Below, piece after piece: positions 37,373-49,308 of a DNA stretch of 64,000 nucleotides. The position numbers and the translations under genes are program-made. The stretch is from Marsupella aquatica. Its lineage: Eukaryota > Marchantiophyta. Under the pieces are notes generated by a model. That model saw only the letters and a program-made list of their open reading frames with translations. It did no database searches and had not been told where the DNA came from. The stretch spans positions 16,740,001 through 16,804,000 of the forward strand of contig OZ316892.1 in assembly GCA_973895155.1 (NCBI GenBank), given 5' to 3'. The stretch's first letter is position 1, and each line of letters begins with the position of its first letter.

Positions 37373-38860
37373 GTGGTACCCAACTCAAGGAACACTGGGT
37401 CGTCCCAAGGTAGGCTAAGGCACTCCGCTTATGAACGCCTAACAAGAAAGTTATGGGCGTTGCCAGTTGGTGGCGCGCCCACTATGCGCGATAGGATCCG
37501 GGTTGGAGGCCAAATGTTTAGGGACCAAAGTTGGTCCGAGGGTGGCAGGTCTCCAAAATCATATATGAGGGGAGTGGTGTCTCCCTGGGGGCCAAAGGCG
37601 AGCCGAAGTCGTGAGCCGTGGCGGTCGTGACGCTAAGGGAAAGCGCCAAACGGAAACGTCGATATCTTCCCAACGGGAAGTCCGTTGGAGGACTTCTTGG
37701 GTGCATTAGAAAGATCTCATGGAGGGCTACGTCCTCTTGAGCTCAGCTGGGTCTGGGGGGGCCATGGGTTCTCGAGGTTTGCGGGTGTTAGCTCGCCCGC
37801 TTGCCAAATCTTGCCGAACAGTAGCCAAGCCGCGTTCAGTCTCCCAAGGGAGCTTGCGTTGGGGAGGCAAGGCCAAGTAGGCGTGGAGGTTGAGTTCCAA
37901 GGGTGCTTGGCCCCTAGACCATCAGTGGGGCAAGAACCGGGAGTTGGTTGCTAGAGTCCGGGCCATTCTAGTCCCAACGTGTCGGGATAAGCTTTAGGAC
38001 AAGCTACGCTACTTGGGCCATGAGCATGTCCTGGGGTCAGGGCGGTCAGTTGGTGATGGATAGGTACAAAGGGGAACCCGGCCCGCGCCCAAGGAAGTTC
38101 TGGACGAACAGTGGGTGTGGGTTCTAGTTCTGGCTTATGGCATCGGGAGGACCTATTGCTGACCTATTTACCAACGTCTGTTGAGCTTGAGTTAGGATGC
38201 TAGACTTGGCGAGTTCTAGATCTTGAAGGGTTACTTACCAAGGTGCTTGGTTGCTTGTGCAGACAGTGAGGACCGTTGAGTAGTGGTCATGTTGGAGAAC
38301 AAGTGCGGCGTATGGGAGGGGCCGCTGGCGGTGCAAGGGGCACTAGGTTGCTTGCTCGAGGTATTCTGTGGAGGCGTTCGGGCACCAGGGGCACTTAGGC
38401 GTGAGTGCTGGGATTGGTGAGGGCACTGGGTGGCAAGGTCCACCAAGGCACTCCGCTTGACCCAGTGTTTATGTCTAGGCCCTCAAGTCCCATCGCCGCT
38501 CGGGGTCCCCGACCGGCCAAACCCGGATCGGGCCATAACTCATGCCCCAAGCGTCCGTTGCCCATGGCGTCAACTCCATTGGCCTTGGGTCCAAGAGGAG
38601 CTCACACTCAAGCCCTCAAAACTCAAAGTCCGTCCGAGGCCCGGATGGTCAACCTTGAGTCCAGCCCCTTTCCCCTTGACCCGACCAGCTCTCAGCTAGC
38701 CTAAGTCCTTAGTGTGTGTCACCAACTTGACTCCTTGCCTTCGCTAGTGCCATGTCTCATTGCCCACAAGTCTCCCCATGCTAAGTCCTCCCCGGATGGC
38801 CTATCCAGGCCTGGACCATAAGGGAGCTTGGCGTCGGAGTCAGCGACACCAGAGCTAAGT
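37373..38860. other. GC-rich island without a recognised gene
   Basis: Base composition shifts sharply from the AT-rich surroundings. Open frames occur on both strands (for example 37373-37630, 37685-37954, 38405-38704), but none has a recognisable domain. A motif in the order CACTGGGT, AAGGT, AAGGCACTCCGCTT occurs at about 37394-37431 and again at 38423-38457. This could be the remains of a GC-rich retroelement or satellite-like repeat, or an old gene. Confidence 0.5.
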
Positions 38861-40833
38861 GTTAAGGTAGTCGAGTTCCGCGACTGTTTTAGTATGGGAG
38901 GTGAGATGACTGTGTCTGTCCTTTCCCATCCTAATACCTACCAGCAGCTTATGCAAGCCTTGCAAAGCGACAAAGTTTTCCTCTTTGTGTTTTCAAATCA
39001 CTCATATGCAATTCTCTTGCCTTAAATCCATTTGTTTCCAATAAGTGTTGTTGAACTAAAGTAATGCACAAAGTTTTCCATCAAAGAACAGTAAGTTGAA
39101 TGTTGGTCAAAGCACATGGCAGATAGTTAAGTTCAATTTTTTCAAGAACTTGCCAAGAATGGTTTTGATGAGTAAGCGTGTGAGTTTGTCCACTTGGGAT
39201 TAGTTTTACCATATACCGCTTGGTGGTGCAGAATTTTTGGAATATTGTCCCGAATATTGTATATCCCATCTCCTCACAGATTGGAAAGAAATTGGATACA
39301 AGAAATGATGTTGTGCCTAACTTATTGAGGCAAGCACCTTTGAGGACAATGACATGCATGTTTTTTGTTGAGATAATATCACGTAGCATGATGTTACTGA
39401 AAACCAAGGTACAATCAAGCAAGCAACAACAAAACAAGAGCACATAGATACGTGTTTCACATCATGACAAGAAAAATAATCTACTATCCACCACACTATA
39501 TTTCTGCCATACTCTGACAAACCAACCTGCTCTAGGAAGTGATCCTGGTCTCTCCCTGCTCTCTCTCCCCTGGAGATTGATCTATAGTGTGAGTCCAGCG
39601 GGCAATAACGAGAGTGAGCTTGATTTTGTATATTATAAATTCTCATTGTTGATTTTGGTCTCTTATAGTTGCATCTAGTTTTTGGACTCTTCATCTGAGG
39701 TTCCAAACAATGCACTTGTTGCACCCACTACTTTTGTTCACTTTTACATTCAATTCTCTCTTTCTTGGCTTGCATGAGTTAGACCTTCACTCACGTGACT
39801 GACGAGGCTGTACTTGCTTCCATTGCTCTTTGAGTTAAATTCACTTTTGGGGCGTGTATTGTCTGAAAGGTAGTCGATGAACTTGGCTTCCTTGTAACCT
39901 CTTCTATCATTTTCATCACCTTTTGAATGGAGCATTTTGCTTGTCTTGGTCCATCCTATTGGATATTTGTTTCTTGGTCTTATTGTTGATACCTTGACTG
40001 TGACTTTGGAGCCATCTAGGGTGCTCCTAGGATTTTTGTGTGATGTAGTTGTCTAGGATGTTGTGGTTATTGATGGTTTCCCTGATCATGGGTAGGAGGC
40101 TAATGAGTCTCCTGGTCTCCTCATCTTGTTGAAGGTCGATCCCAAGGCAAGATGAGACTACTTTTCTCCTCCCTGTTCATCACCTGGTTGTTTCTGTGAA
40201 TTTCTATCTTGCAATCCCTCCATCGCTGGACGAGCTATTGATGTTATTGTCGTCCACTTGAAGGGCAGTGTATGAAATTACTTTTTGAAATCAGACCGGG
40301 AGACATGAGCAGACAAATAAAATGGAATACACTAAATGAGCAGACAACCCAAGCCGATCCCACTAAAGTAAGACTTGCAGGTAGATCCTTGGGGGTTTCA
40401 CTTCCACAAAAATGACACATTACATGCGACAAAGGATAGAATCATTTTATTGGTTTCAAGGGAAGACTTAAGAATTTTTGCGAAAGACCAATAGGGTATT
40501 TTTAATTCAATTTTGGAATATTCCAAGAATAATTTTGTCTTACATTTTAGGGGGTCTGAGGCCTAAAAATGTCACAGGTGATGGGGAGACATCCATATAA
40601 CTGTGAGACCCCCGAGGGTAGATTGAGAAGTAGATCAATTGTAGCAAATTAATGTATCATGATATGTACTGAGAATAACAAACCTGATTTGTCATGTGTT
40701 TGGGATGGGGAACTATGTTGAGGATTTAGGCTTTAGTTCTGGTGGAGCTGCTCTGAAAAGGTTTTGAAACCCAATGGGACCAGACTAAGGTAAATGCTGA
40801 ACATTGGCTCTTTGCCCTATCAAGACATCCATT
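38861..40833. other. Spacer, no recognised gene
   Basis: Short open frames only. Confidence 0.45.
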
Positions 40834-40837
40834 TTAA

Positions 40838-41395
40838 GGGTGGCTTTACAAGACATTGGGGGCAGTTCCACATTTTTTTGTCTCCAAGATCTGATCAGAG
40901 CCATACATTTGAGAGAAACTGCTGCTTTTCACTTTATAAAATGTTGGGGGGCACTTTCAACCAAACCTATTACCAATCCTACATGGAATGCAATGGGGCC
41001 CAACTTTTGCTTATGTTTGAGCACTCTTTTGTCCTAGATTTTAGACCACCTCTCTTGGTGGTCTCTTCTTCTGGCCCATTGGTCCATTTCTATTTTAAGT
41101 CATTTGCATAAAAAAGGGACCCACAAGTCCTTCATAAGAGATTCTCTTATCACATTTACAAAAACTTTAGCCAAAGATTAGGTGACATTCAGGTCGAGTG
41201 GGTCCTCAATCTATCTTTTAGTCAATTAATCTGGCACCAATGGCTGCACTTGGCTCTACAAGACCTTGGGGGCAATAAAAGGATTCAAAAAATGCTTTTA
41301 GCCCTGGGACACTATATTTAGTGTGTGCAATGGCCCTCTAGTTTGCTTTGGTGAAAAAAAACTTCCAAGTGCCCCGAGGTCTTGTAAAGTCCTCC
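40838..41395. mobile_element. TTAA-flanked fold-back element (MITE-like), 558 bp
   Basis: TTAA lies directly outside both ends (40834-40837 and 41396-41399). The left end reads GGGTGGCTTTACAAGACATT; the reverse complement of the right end reads GGAGGACTTTACAAGACCTC (15 of 20 match, followed by GGGG on both sides). A third copy of the motif (GGCTCTACAAGACCTTGGGG) lies inside, near 41249. There is no coding capacity. A TTAA target is typical of piggyBac-type elements, but short Harbinger-type TAA/TTA duplications could look similar. Confidence 0.6.
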
Positions 41396-41399
41396 TTAA

Positions 41400-43506
41400 G
41401 AATTCCCGCAAATGACATTTCATTTATTGTGGAATCATGCTTTTCTTCAACTTGTCCTATGTTAGACTGCCACTAAGTGGTTCAAGGTTTCCTTGGCTTG
41501 GCTATATTTACATACAGATTTTTCTCAGTTGTATCCTAGAAGCCCAGTCCCTCAGCTTAGTTCCAGAGTGGCCCATCTGGCCTCCTTCAGAAACTTTCAC
41601 TCAACTCAATAAGAAAAGGAACACTTTACTAGATAGAGCAAAAAAAGGTACAACAGAGTGAAAAGAAAAGAGATCTAGAGAAGAAGCTGCACCAAATTCA
41701 AACCAAGAGGGGGAAAGCAAACTCCAAAAACCTAAGGAGGGAAAACAAGAGATATGGATCGGCCCCCTACATAATGTCATGAGCTAAAAGAGTCCATATT
41801 TAGTGTGGTAACTGAGTTTGCAAGTGGGACATGGATGTAGTCCAAGCGGTTGAGCCTGTGGTGATTTCTTCTCTGCCCCAGACAGCTTCTCACAATTAGT
41901 TTTCATTTCCAAGTAATCCAAACAAATAAAATAATCAACCAGTACTAACAATGCCTCCTCATAAAAAGCCTTCCCACTCTCTTCTCTTTGACTGGGCACC
42001 ATATCTTCTAGGGATGCAAATTGGCCTATCATAGTAGAAGCTATGTTTGGCACGACTGCGTCACTTTCAGGACATCATGCAATCCACATATTGTGGGTGC
42101 ACATTTAACAACACAAAAGCAGGAGAAGAATATTTAGAAAGCATAAAGCCGGGATGGACCTAGGGGCTTGGAATGAAGCCCAGATGTATTTCCAAAGTTT
42201 GGATGGACTGGCACAAAATGTCCATGTCTACTCCAACAGTATCTTTTATGGTGTTGACTGAAATCTGAACTGTAAACAGCTCCTTACCATTTCCAGCTGG
42301 TTAGTTCACCTAAGGGCAGTTGATTATTAATATTTGATTATTTCTGCACTGTCGGAAATGGAACAAATGGTCTCTGAAAACTCTCAAACTTTGAGATCAA
42401 ACAAGATCCTTAAGTTGTCCGAATAAATGCTCAAGTTTGCCCAAAATTTCCAGTCTAGAGTTGATAGAGGTGCCTTCTAAAACAGTGACATATCTATTTT
42501 CTGATAGCACCTCGACTGTTTTTGAAATAGACAGATATATGACTGTTTTTCCCAGCGCAAGTTGAGTGATTTCTATGGGGAGGGCAAAACAAACCATGAG
42601 ACAAACCACCTTAATATTCAGCATCAAGGCGTTGCGTTCTTTTCTTGGGATTAAAAAAATTAATATTTCACAACAAGTCCTTCGCAAACAGGATGGCAAA
42701 CGGTTCGGTCTCATAGGCCACGTGACAGGCCCTTATTAGGGTAAAATGATCCCTTTAAAACGCGCCACTCGACTTCCCGGGCAGCCAACGAAAGGGAGGA
42801 GGTATTCCCGCATGCGCAAAAACTTATTAATGCGTGTTGCGCCTGCCCATCGGTAGACTAGAATGGAACTACTAGCGTACTTTCATACTAGACTAGTACA
42901 GTACCTCTCCCTGTGCAATCTGCACTACAGTACTGTGGTACTACGGTGATGTAGTACCAGGTACGAGTAGCACTCGTAGCTAACATAATCGGAGGTACAT
43001 TTTGAATGATGGCGGTTGCTCTGATAACTCAAGAGCTCTCACCCTACACCAAAATGGTACAGTATATTATTTGGTTCCTGTGGAATGCATGACCAGTACA
43101 CTATATCTGTAGACGTACATTCATTCATACCTTTGAGAGTTTGAGTAAGTGATGATAGGAATGTACAGTACTGCCATCTCGGTTTGCGCAATAGAAAAGT
43201 AACAAAAGAATACTTATTGCAAATTTGGGCCGATGTTCTGGGATCATTGTAAAACCTAAAATAATGCTGTCATGAACAGCCAACAGTAGACTAAGTATTT
43301 TGAGGTAAACACCGACTTTTCAGGGCATGAATTGCTTCTAAGATAAAAAATGAAAATGAGAGAGTTCCATTCTTGCCTTGAGATATTTACTACAATGAAA
43401 AACATTTAATGTTTTGCCCAAAAACGGAGATGATAGTAGGGTAGTACCGAGTTTTGACCATGGGATCTTGGGGGATGGAGAGAGCAATAACACCTCCCAG
43501 TTGCCC
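41400..43506. other. Spacer, no recognised gene
   Basis: No recognisable coding. Around 42870-42985 there is a dense cluster of GTAC/CTAG palindromic motifs (TACAGTACTGTGGTAC and similar). Confidence 0.45.
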
Positions 43507-43641
43507 GGTACCAAAATGCTACCCTTGTGTTGATATGGAGGTACCAAAGTGGTTCCCTTGTGAGAGAGTCTGCCTCCTACCCTGCCACTGATGGGCTGTT
43601 TCGAATTAGTAGTAGTGAGGTACCAGAATGGGACCCTTGTG
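43507..43641. repeat. Three spaced copies of a 23-bp motif
   Basis: GGTACCAAAATGCTACCCTT, GGTACCAAAGTGGTTCCCTT and GGTACCAGAATGGGACCCTT, each followed by GTG, start at 43507, 43540 and 43619. Confidence 0.85.
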
Positions 43642-43673
43642 TCTCTTGTGCCAGAAAATAAGATCCCCTAAAT

Positions 43674-43910
43674 GAGTTACAACACCCTTCACACCTATCA
43701 GTGTTTAGCATCTTATTAGAGTGGGTGTGAAATTAGTGTACAATACTTCATTCATGTAGGGGAATCTAATTAGTGTGAACAGGAAATTATTGTACTTTTA
43801 ATTCAATTATATGCTAGGCCATGGATTTCCTACAAACTTGGAGCATCAACCTTCTTTCCATTGGGTGAGAAACTTTTGTTTGAAATGCATATAGAGACCC
43901 AAAGTAGACT
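43674..43910 (+). repeat. Dispersed repeat, copy A
   Basis: It begins GAGTTACAACACCCTTCACA, contains GGTGTGAAATTAGTGT, then CCTTCTTTCCATTGGG and TTTGAAATGCATA. The same ordered blocks occur in the same orientation at 52754-52950. The start can form a CACCCT/AGGGTG-type hairpin. Family unknown. Confidence 0.7.
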
Positions 43911-44270
43911 ATCCTTGGTTCCTTCCATTTTTAGACAATTTTGAGATGTGGATGTGGATTTGGTCAATTATTGAATGTTGCGGCAAGGGCAAATAGCCAA
44001 AGTAGAGGACTTCTTGCATACTTATAACAAAACACAAAGATAAATGTCAGAGCATTGCGAAAGCTAAGCATTGTAAAAATGATACCATAAAAATGCAAAC
44101 TTGAAGATGAATAATCTTCACTTAAGTTATGTTGCAGTTCAAGTAAAGGTTGACACTATTTGCAGTTCCCCCCCCCAACCGTATATCTTTAACACGACAT
44201 TGCAAAAAGTGTTAATCACTTTGTAAGTTTGATTTTCCTTCCAGATTAAGGATTAAAGGACTTTTCTTAA
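43911..44270. other. Spacer, no recognised gene
   Basis: Nothing recognisable apart from a short C-run near 44167. Confidence 0.45.
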
Positions 44271-44919
44271 GGCATCTCCAACCCAACTTATTTTTGTTAG
44301 TGTAACTAGGTGTTGACCAAACCCAATAAAGAAAATCTAAAAGTCAGGTCCAACCCACTCACTGGAATGCTATCTGGATTTCAGGAACAAGTTCTTTTTA
44401 TTACTGGATCTGTATATTGGAAAGATTATATAGTAGTTGACTCTTTACTGGATTTGTTGCTGGGTTTTCAGGATCTCAATCTACAACTATCAGATGTTGA
44501 TACATGTTGTTTAGTTAGATACGGGGTTGAAGCTCTGGGGCAGGGTAAACACTTTCGACATAGGGGCACTTTATATATAGTAAGTCCTGGGAGATTTATG
44601 TGTCTATTCACTTTGATGAAAGGAATCTTCACCATGGATTCAAAGCGTCCTAACTGATCTCCAGTCCACAAATTGTGCACCTATATCTTCAAACATATTT
44701 CGATGTGTCTTTTCCGTCGTTAATGAAAATGGAGGTCTGAATAGCGGGCTGGATTGATGACCACCTTTCTCACTAAAACTGGCAGTGGGCAGTTTGAATT
44801 TGGAAGTTGACCCCTCAATACATATCAACAATTTAGGTGATCTATATCAAAAATTTGTCAATAATGCATCTGGTCCTTTGCGGAGTAGTGGGTGGAAAGG
44901 AGCACTAGTGGAGATGCTC
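44271..44919. mobile_element. Probable non-autonomous Harbinger-like element, about 650 bp
   Basis: The left end GGCATCTCCA is preceded by TTAA. The right end, reverse-complemented, is GAGCATCTCCA and is followed by TAA at 44920-44922, matching TAA at 44268-44270. The terminal CATCTCC is shared with the complete Harbinger at 54482-58929. Internal open frames show no transposase similarity, so any movement would depend on another element's enzyme. Confidence 0.6.
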
Positions 44920-47209
44920 TAATTCCCAATCCCATCCTGCCCTAGACCACTTAAGCTCCACTCAGATGAATTTTTTGTTACCTTTTACTTGCTCATAAAG
45001 TTTGGATTAAGAATATATTTGAGCAGTTATAAGCTTAGCTGGGATCTCCTTTCTCTAACATAGGATTCTGAAAGTTGCATGGGATTTCTGCCCAGGATTC
45101 CTGAAAACTTGCATTTAATACAAACATGACATAAAAGGATGGAAGCATGTTAGAGTAGTCTATCCTCTGTTGTGTGCGTTTGTTTTCTGAGTTGTCTTGC
45201 GGTCATATGTCTTGTTTGCAGGAGCTTTTGTGTTGACTTGTTAGGAAGCATAGAAGCCACAAGCAAGAAGTAGAGGTGGGGTGGCTAGTGATCCATCTCA
45301 GACTCTGGCATAGTGCTGGATTTTCAGGCTGTCCATTGGTTAGTTCCTCCTGCCTCTGGTCTTTCTTGCTGGCGCTATCACCACCGAGGGCCCGTCTGGT
45401 TGTTATCGTTCCCTTATCTCGTCCCTTATAAATATTCTTGATAGTCTTCACTCACCCGAGCCAATCAGGCTGTGTTTTTTCTCCCCCTCTTAAGAGACAC
45501 TACCACTGTTTCCCTCTGCCGCTGAACCACCCAGATACACCAAAATGAAACTCCTCTTGCTGGAGTCACAATGACACAAACAGAAAACTTTCTGCGATGG
45601 TCATCTTTGTGGCTTCTATGAGTCTATTTTCAGTCTCTCTGTGTCTTTCGTGCCATGTGCAAACACCCCTGTCTCACAACCACATCATCCCCAGCCTGCA
45701 CTACCTCTAGGGCTGGACTCGGATGCCTCTCCCATCCTCAACTTGCCACTGCAATGACCATTGTGATGATCTAGACAAGATCACGCTGGTTTGTGTTGTG
45801 GTGCAAACAATTTATTTGCATTTGCAGCTGAGTGTAAAGAGCCAATCCACCAAAGGAACACTCCCAGGTCAGCCTTGTAGGATTAAAGTAAGAATGGGAG
45901 CCAATTTTGTAAATACAGTTAAATAGCTCTAGGTAGAAATTCAATTTTGATTCATTTGGGGAGTAGACTAGTAAATGGAAGCCAAACCTCACATGGATCA
46001 GTATGTTTGATAATATGCTTGGATCGACCATTGCAACCCACACAGATCACTTTAACATGCTAATTTATGGAGGACTTTCCTTTTGCACAGTTAGTAATCA
46101 TTTTGGGTGTTTAAAACTGTTTTGTCCATCAAAATCCCAAGTTCAAACATTGCAGAAAATAAACAATATTTGTAGGTATGTAGTGTACACATACGTCACG
46201 CCTTTAGGCCTGATTGAGTCTGGCGCTCATTAGTTCTCATAGGATTCTGGGAATTGTTGGGCCAAATTGGTAATATTTTGGGTTTTAATTCTCACCATAA
46301 GATTGGATGCGATCTCCATCCAAGCCTTTGAGCTTGGGTAGGATTCCAAAATGCTTTCTTGTATGAGACAGGGGCAGGTCTTCTCTAAGTGCATGCCATT
46401 CTGCTTAAATACCTGTTTTCATAGATGTCACGTAAGATTACAAATTCTATATGCTTCAAATGTTAGGATGTTAGGGTTGTTCAAAATGTGGCCAGATGAA
46501 GGTAAATTGATTGTCATTTCTAAGGCACAGATCCATAGTGAGTTGAAGTACTCAGGATTCAAATAGGGGCTGGGATTACCATAAGAGCTTTGAGATGTGC
46601 TGTGCTTTTCACCAACAGTTCTGCTGGAGCACAATGAGACAATGAGAATGAGACGAATTTGAGAAACACAGATAATCTCTCACACCATGAACTCAACCAG
46701 GAGTTTAGTGAGTCAATACTTGTGAGTGCAATTCAGGGTTACTCATCTATTAACAACACTGATCATCCTTCATTTTTTGAACCCCTCCTTGTAAAATTTT
46801 AATAAACCTATCCGAATACTGTTGTTTTCTTTGAAAGCTAGTTTTGTGCAACTTTGAACCAAAACTCTCTAGATTTGGAAGTGTACTAGCGGAATTTGTG
46901 CAACCTGAGGCATATGTGTTTGAACCCAGTTATCACTGTACAGATTTGAGCCTTGCATCCTAATTTGTGACTGGGACTTTAGTTGATTAACCAAGGTCAA
47001 ATTTAGAAAAGGAATCAAAACCACTAGAAACTTTGCAATCAAATCAATTTGTCAAGCGAGCTGTTTTTTTCGTGACGCTTTTGACACCAAGGTGCATGTG
47101 TCGTAAGAGTTAAGGTATATTATGGATATGTTCAAAGGATTGTATCCTTCTCTTCCGAGCTTAGAGCTGAAAGATATCCCATCCACCAAAGAAACATGAA
47201 AAAATATAT
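44920..47209. other. Spacer, no recognised gene
   Basis: Short open frames only. Confidence 0.45.
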
Positions 47210-48150
47210 ATTTGCTCAGCAAAGTGAGACCGTCCTGTCGAATATATGATACAGGGGCAGTAGTGGGCTGGAAGGTCATGCTCTGCGTGCAGAAAACTGC
47301 GATACTGCCGGAATCATTCATTATTGTTTTGGGGGGCGTCTGCCAGAGCATTCTAGTAGTACGACGGCCGTACCCTGGTACTAACGTCCGAAGGGGGCAA
47401 GGAAGGAAAGACCCGTTCTTTCTTCTATGTCTGACCGTTTTCCAAGTTTATTTAATTTGTGTCCAAAGAATTGGTGGTGCGTATCTTGGTGTGTCTGCGC
47501 AGTGTGTCTTGTAGCGAAGTACGCGTCGTGCTCAGATTAGCCCTATCCGTGTGAAAATCCTGTCACGGCGTCATTGGCCACTCGGTGCGGGGCCCACCCA
47601 TCTTGTACCGTCGTTCGTTAGTTCGTAGACTGCCCTTGTCTGTGGTACTCTATCTCCGGTTTTGTTTGGCCCGCGGGCAGGACTCGTTTGCCCGCCTGCC
47701 CGGGACTGGCCGGGGAGAGCAGAAGTGTGCTAGTCCCCTTCCTCCCAGTCACTGTCACCTTGGCTGCGGTGCTACGCGACAAATGGAAGTACGGCGATGT
47801 AGAGTGGTCCGTCTGCCCGGCCGCGTCCTCCCGTCCGTTCGTCCGCGCGGCCGTCCTTCCTTCCACCCGTCGTCGCTTTTGTTTCAGTTGGGCGACTGCG
47901 GCACGGACTGACTCCAGTACTGTACTGTACACTGCTAGTGTAGACGTGGCCGGCTTTTTCCCGTCGTGACCCGTATATTATTATTGTTTGTTTGTTTGTT
48001 TTCTTCCGCCTACGCGGTCTGTGGGTGGCGGTGCTCTTTTTATCGTTCTGGGGCGGCGGTGATCTTGACGTGTATTTAAAAAGGTTGAAACCGTCCTTTA
48101 AACGCCACCGGACTCCCTGTCCCTGGCTCAGTAAATGGGTGATTGGCGAG
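47210..48150. other. GC- and CpG-rich island without a recognised gene
   Basis: From about 47210, and most strongly 47540-47900, the sequence is rich in C, G and CpG (for example GCCCGCGGGCAGG, CCGCGCGGCCG). It carries a CCAGTACTGTACTGTACACT motif at 47917 and (GTTT)n near 47986-48000. Open frames on both strands are low complexity. It resembles the GC-rich leader of the HD-ZIP III gene in composition, so it might be a promoter whose gene is lost or unrecognised. No downstream coding frame supports that. Confidence 0.45.
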
Positions 48151-48713
48151 GTGGCTGGCGAGTGTACCAAAGTGGTAATTTGGTTTGCTATTCTCATCGT
48201 GAAAACTTATTTTTACTTGCTTCCATACTTAACCCAAAATTTATATCAGCCTATTTTCCTGGTATTTCTATTGTACTTAGCCTAAACATTGGCCAATTTC
48301 AATAGAAAACATTGTTTTGGGGGGCATTTTACCTTTTTAAATTTTTGAGGTTGGAGTGCAATAAAAGATACTCTACAACTCATTGAATCCACGTAGGCAT
48401 CTTATGGGCCATCTGTATTTATTTTGTCTCCAGTAACCATAAGATGAAACCTCAGATGGCACACACTCAAACAACAGGCTAGCAACACAGGAGTGAACAC
48501 TCTGAAAACTATGAATAGTGTTACTGTGAAACCAAACAACTTATTGAACCTATGTGTTTGTACAGCATTTTCTTTCAAATGAATTCCTTCTAAACTGAAA
48601 ATCCAAACAGTGTGAAAAAGGAGATGCAACGTCTTGGGCTGGAGTGGCTTGGATCTAACTTTAGTTGGAGATCAGCTGGAAGTGTCCGACTTCACTTACA
48701 CTTGGATGTATAG

Positions 48714-48772
48714 CTCAGTAGCAACTATACCTCTATCCAACTATCTTGTATTTTGGTATAGTTGCTACTGAG
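48714..48772. repeat. Perfect 18-bp-stem hairpin
   Basis: CTCAGTAGCAACTATACC (48714-48731) is exactly complementary to 48755-48772, with a 23-nt loop. A flanking AAAAAGGAGATGCA motif occurs on both sides, at about 48615 and 48795. Confidence 0.9.
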
Positions 48773-49194
48773 ATGTTGTTCCGTCAAAACCAGAAAAAGG
48801 AGATGCAGCCTCTTATACCACTTCTAGCAAGAAAGGTAGCATCCAAACCAACCCGCTATTCAAGCCTCCCTTCCCAACAACTGCAGAAAAGCCACATCCA
48901 GATCCATTTGGAAGTAGTTTGAGTACAAATGTACTATTCGAGGAATGGAGGCCAGTTTGTGGGCTTTTTTGTGGGGTTGTGGACTGTGTATAGCAACGCC
49001 GCCCCCAATGCCGTCTCAACCCCTAGTTCTATAGTTTGGGGAGCATCGGCCACCAAATCAGTGGCCATGCTCTACTAGGGGAATGAACCAGCATTTTTGA
49101 GTTGCAAAAATTTGTCAAATTCAACCTTTCTCAAAAGTGTTAGCCACTTCTGGAAAAAATTGTGAGGTTTTGTGTACAATTGGCCAGTTTCCCC

Positions 49195-49308
49195 TTGTCT
49201 AAGGCTAGACCCCATGAGACAAAACCAGTGTCATTGTCTAAGGCTAGACCCCATGAGACAAAACCAGTGTCATTGTCTACGGCTAGACCCCATTAGACAA
49301 AACCAGTT
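49195..49308. repeat. 39-bp tandem repeat, three copies
   Basis: Units start at 49195, 49234 and 49273 (TTGTCTAAGGCTAGACCCCA and so on). The first two are identical; the third has a few changes. Confidence 0.95.
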
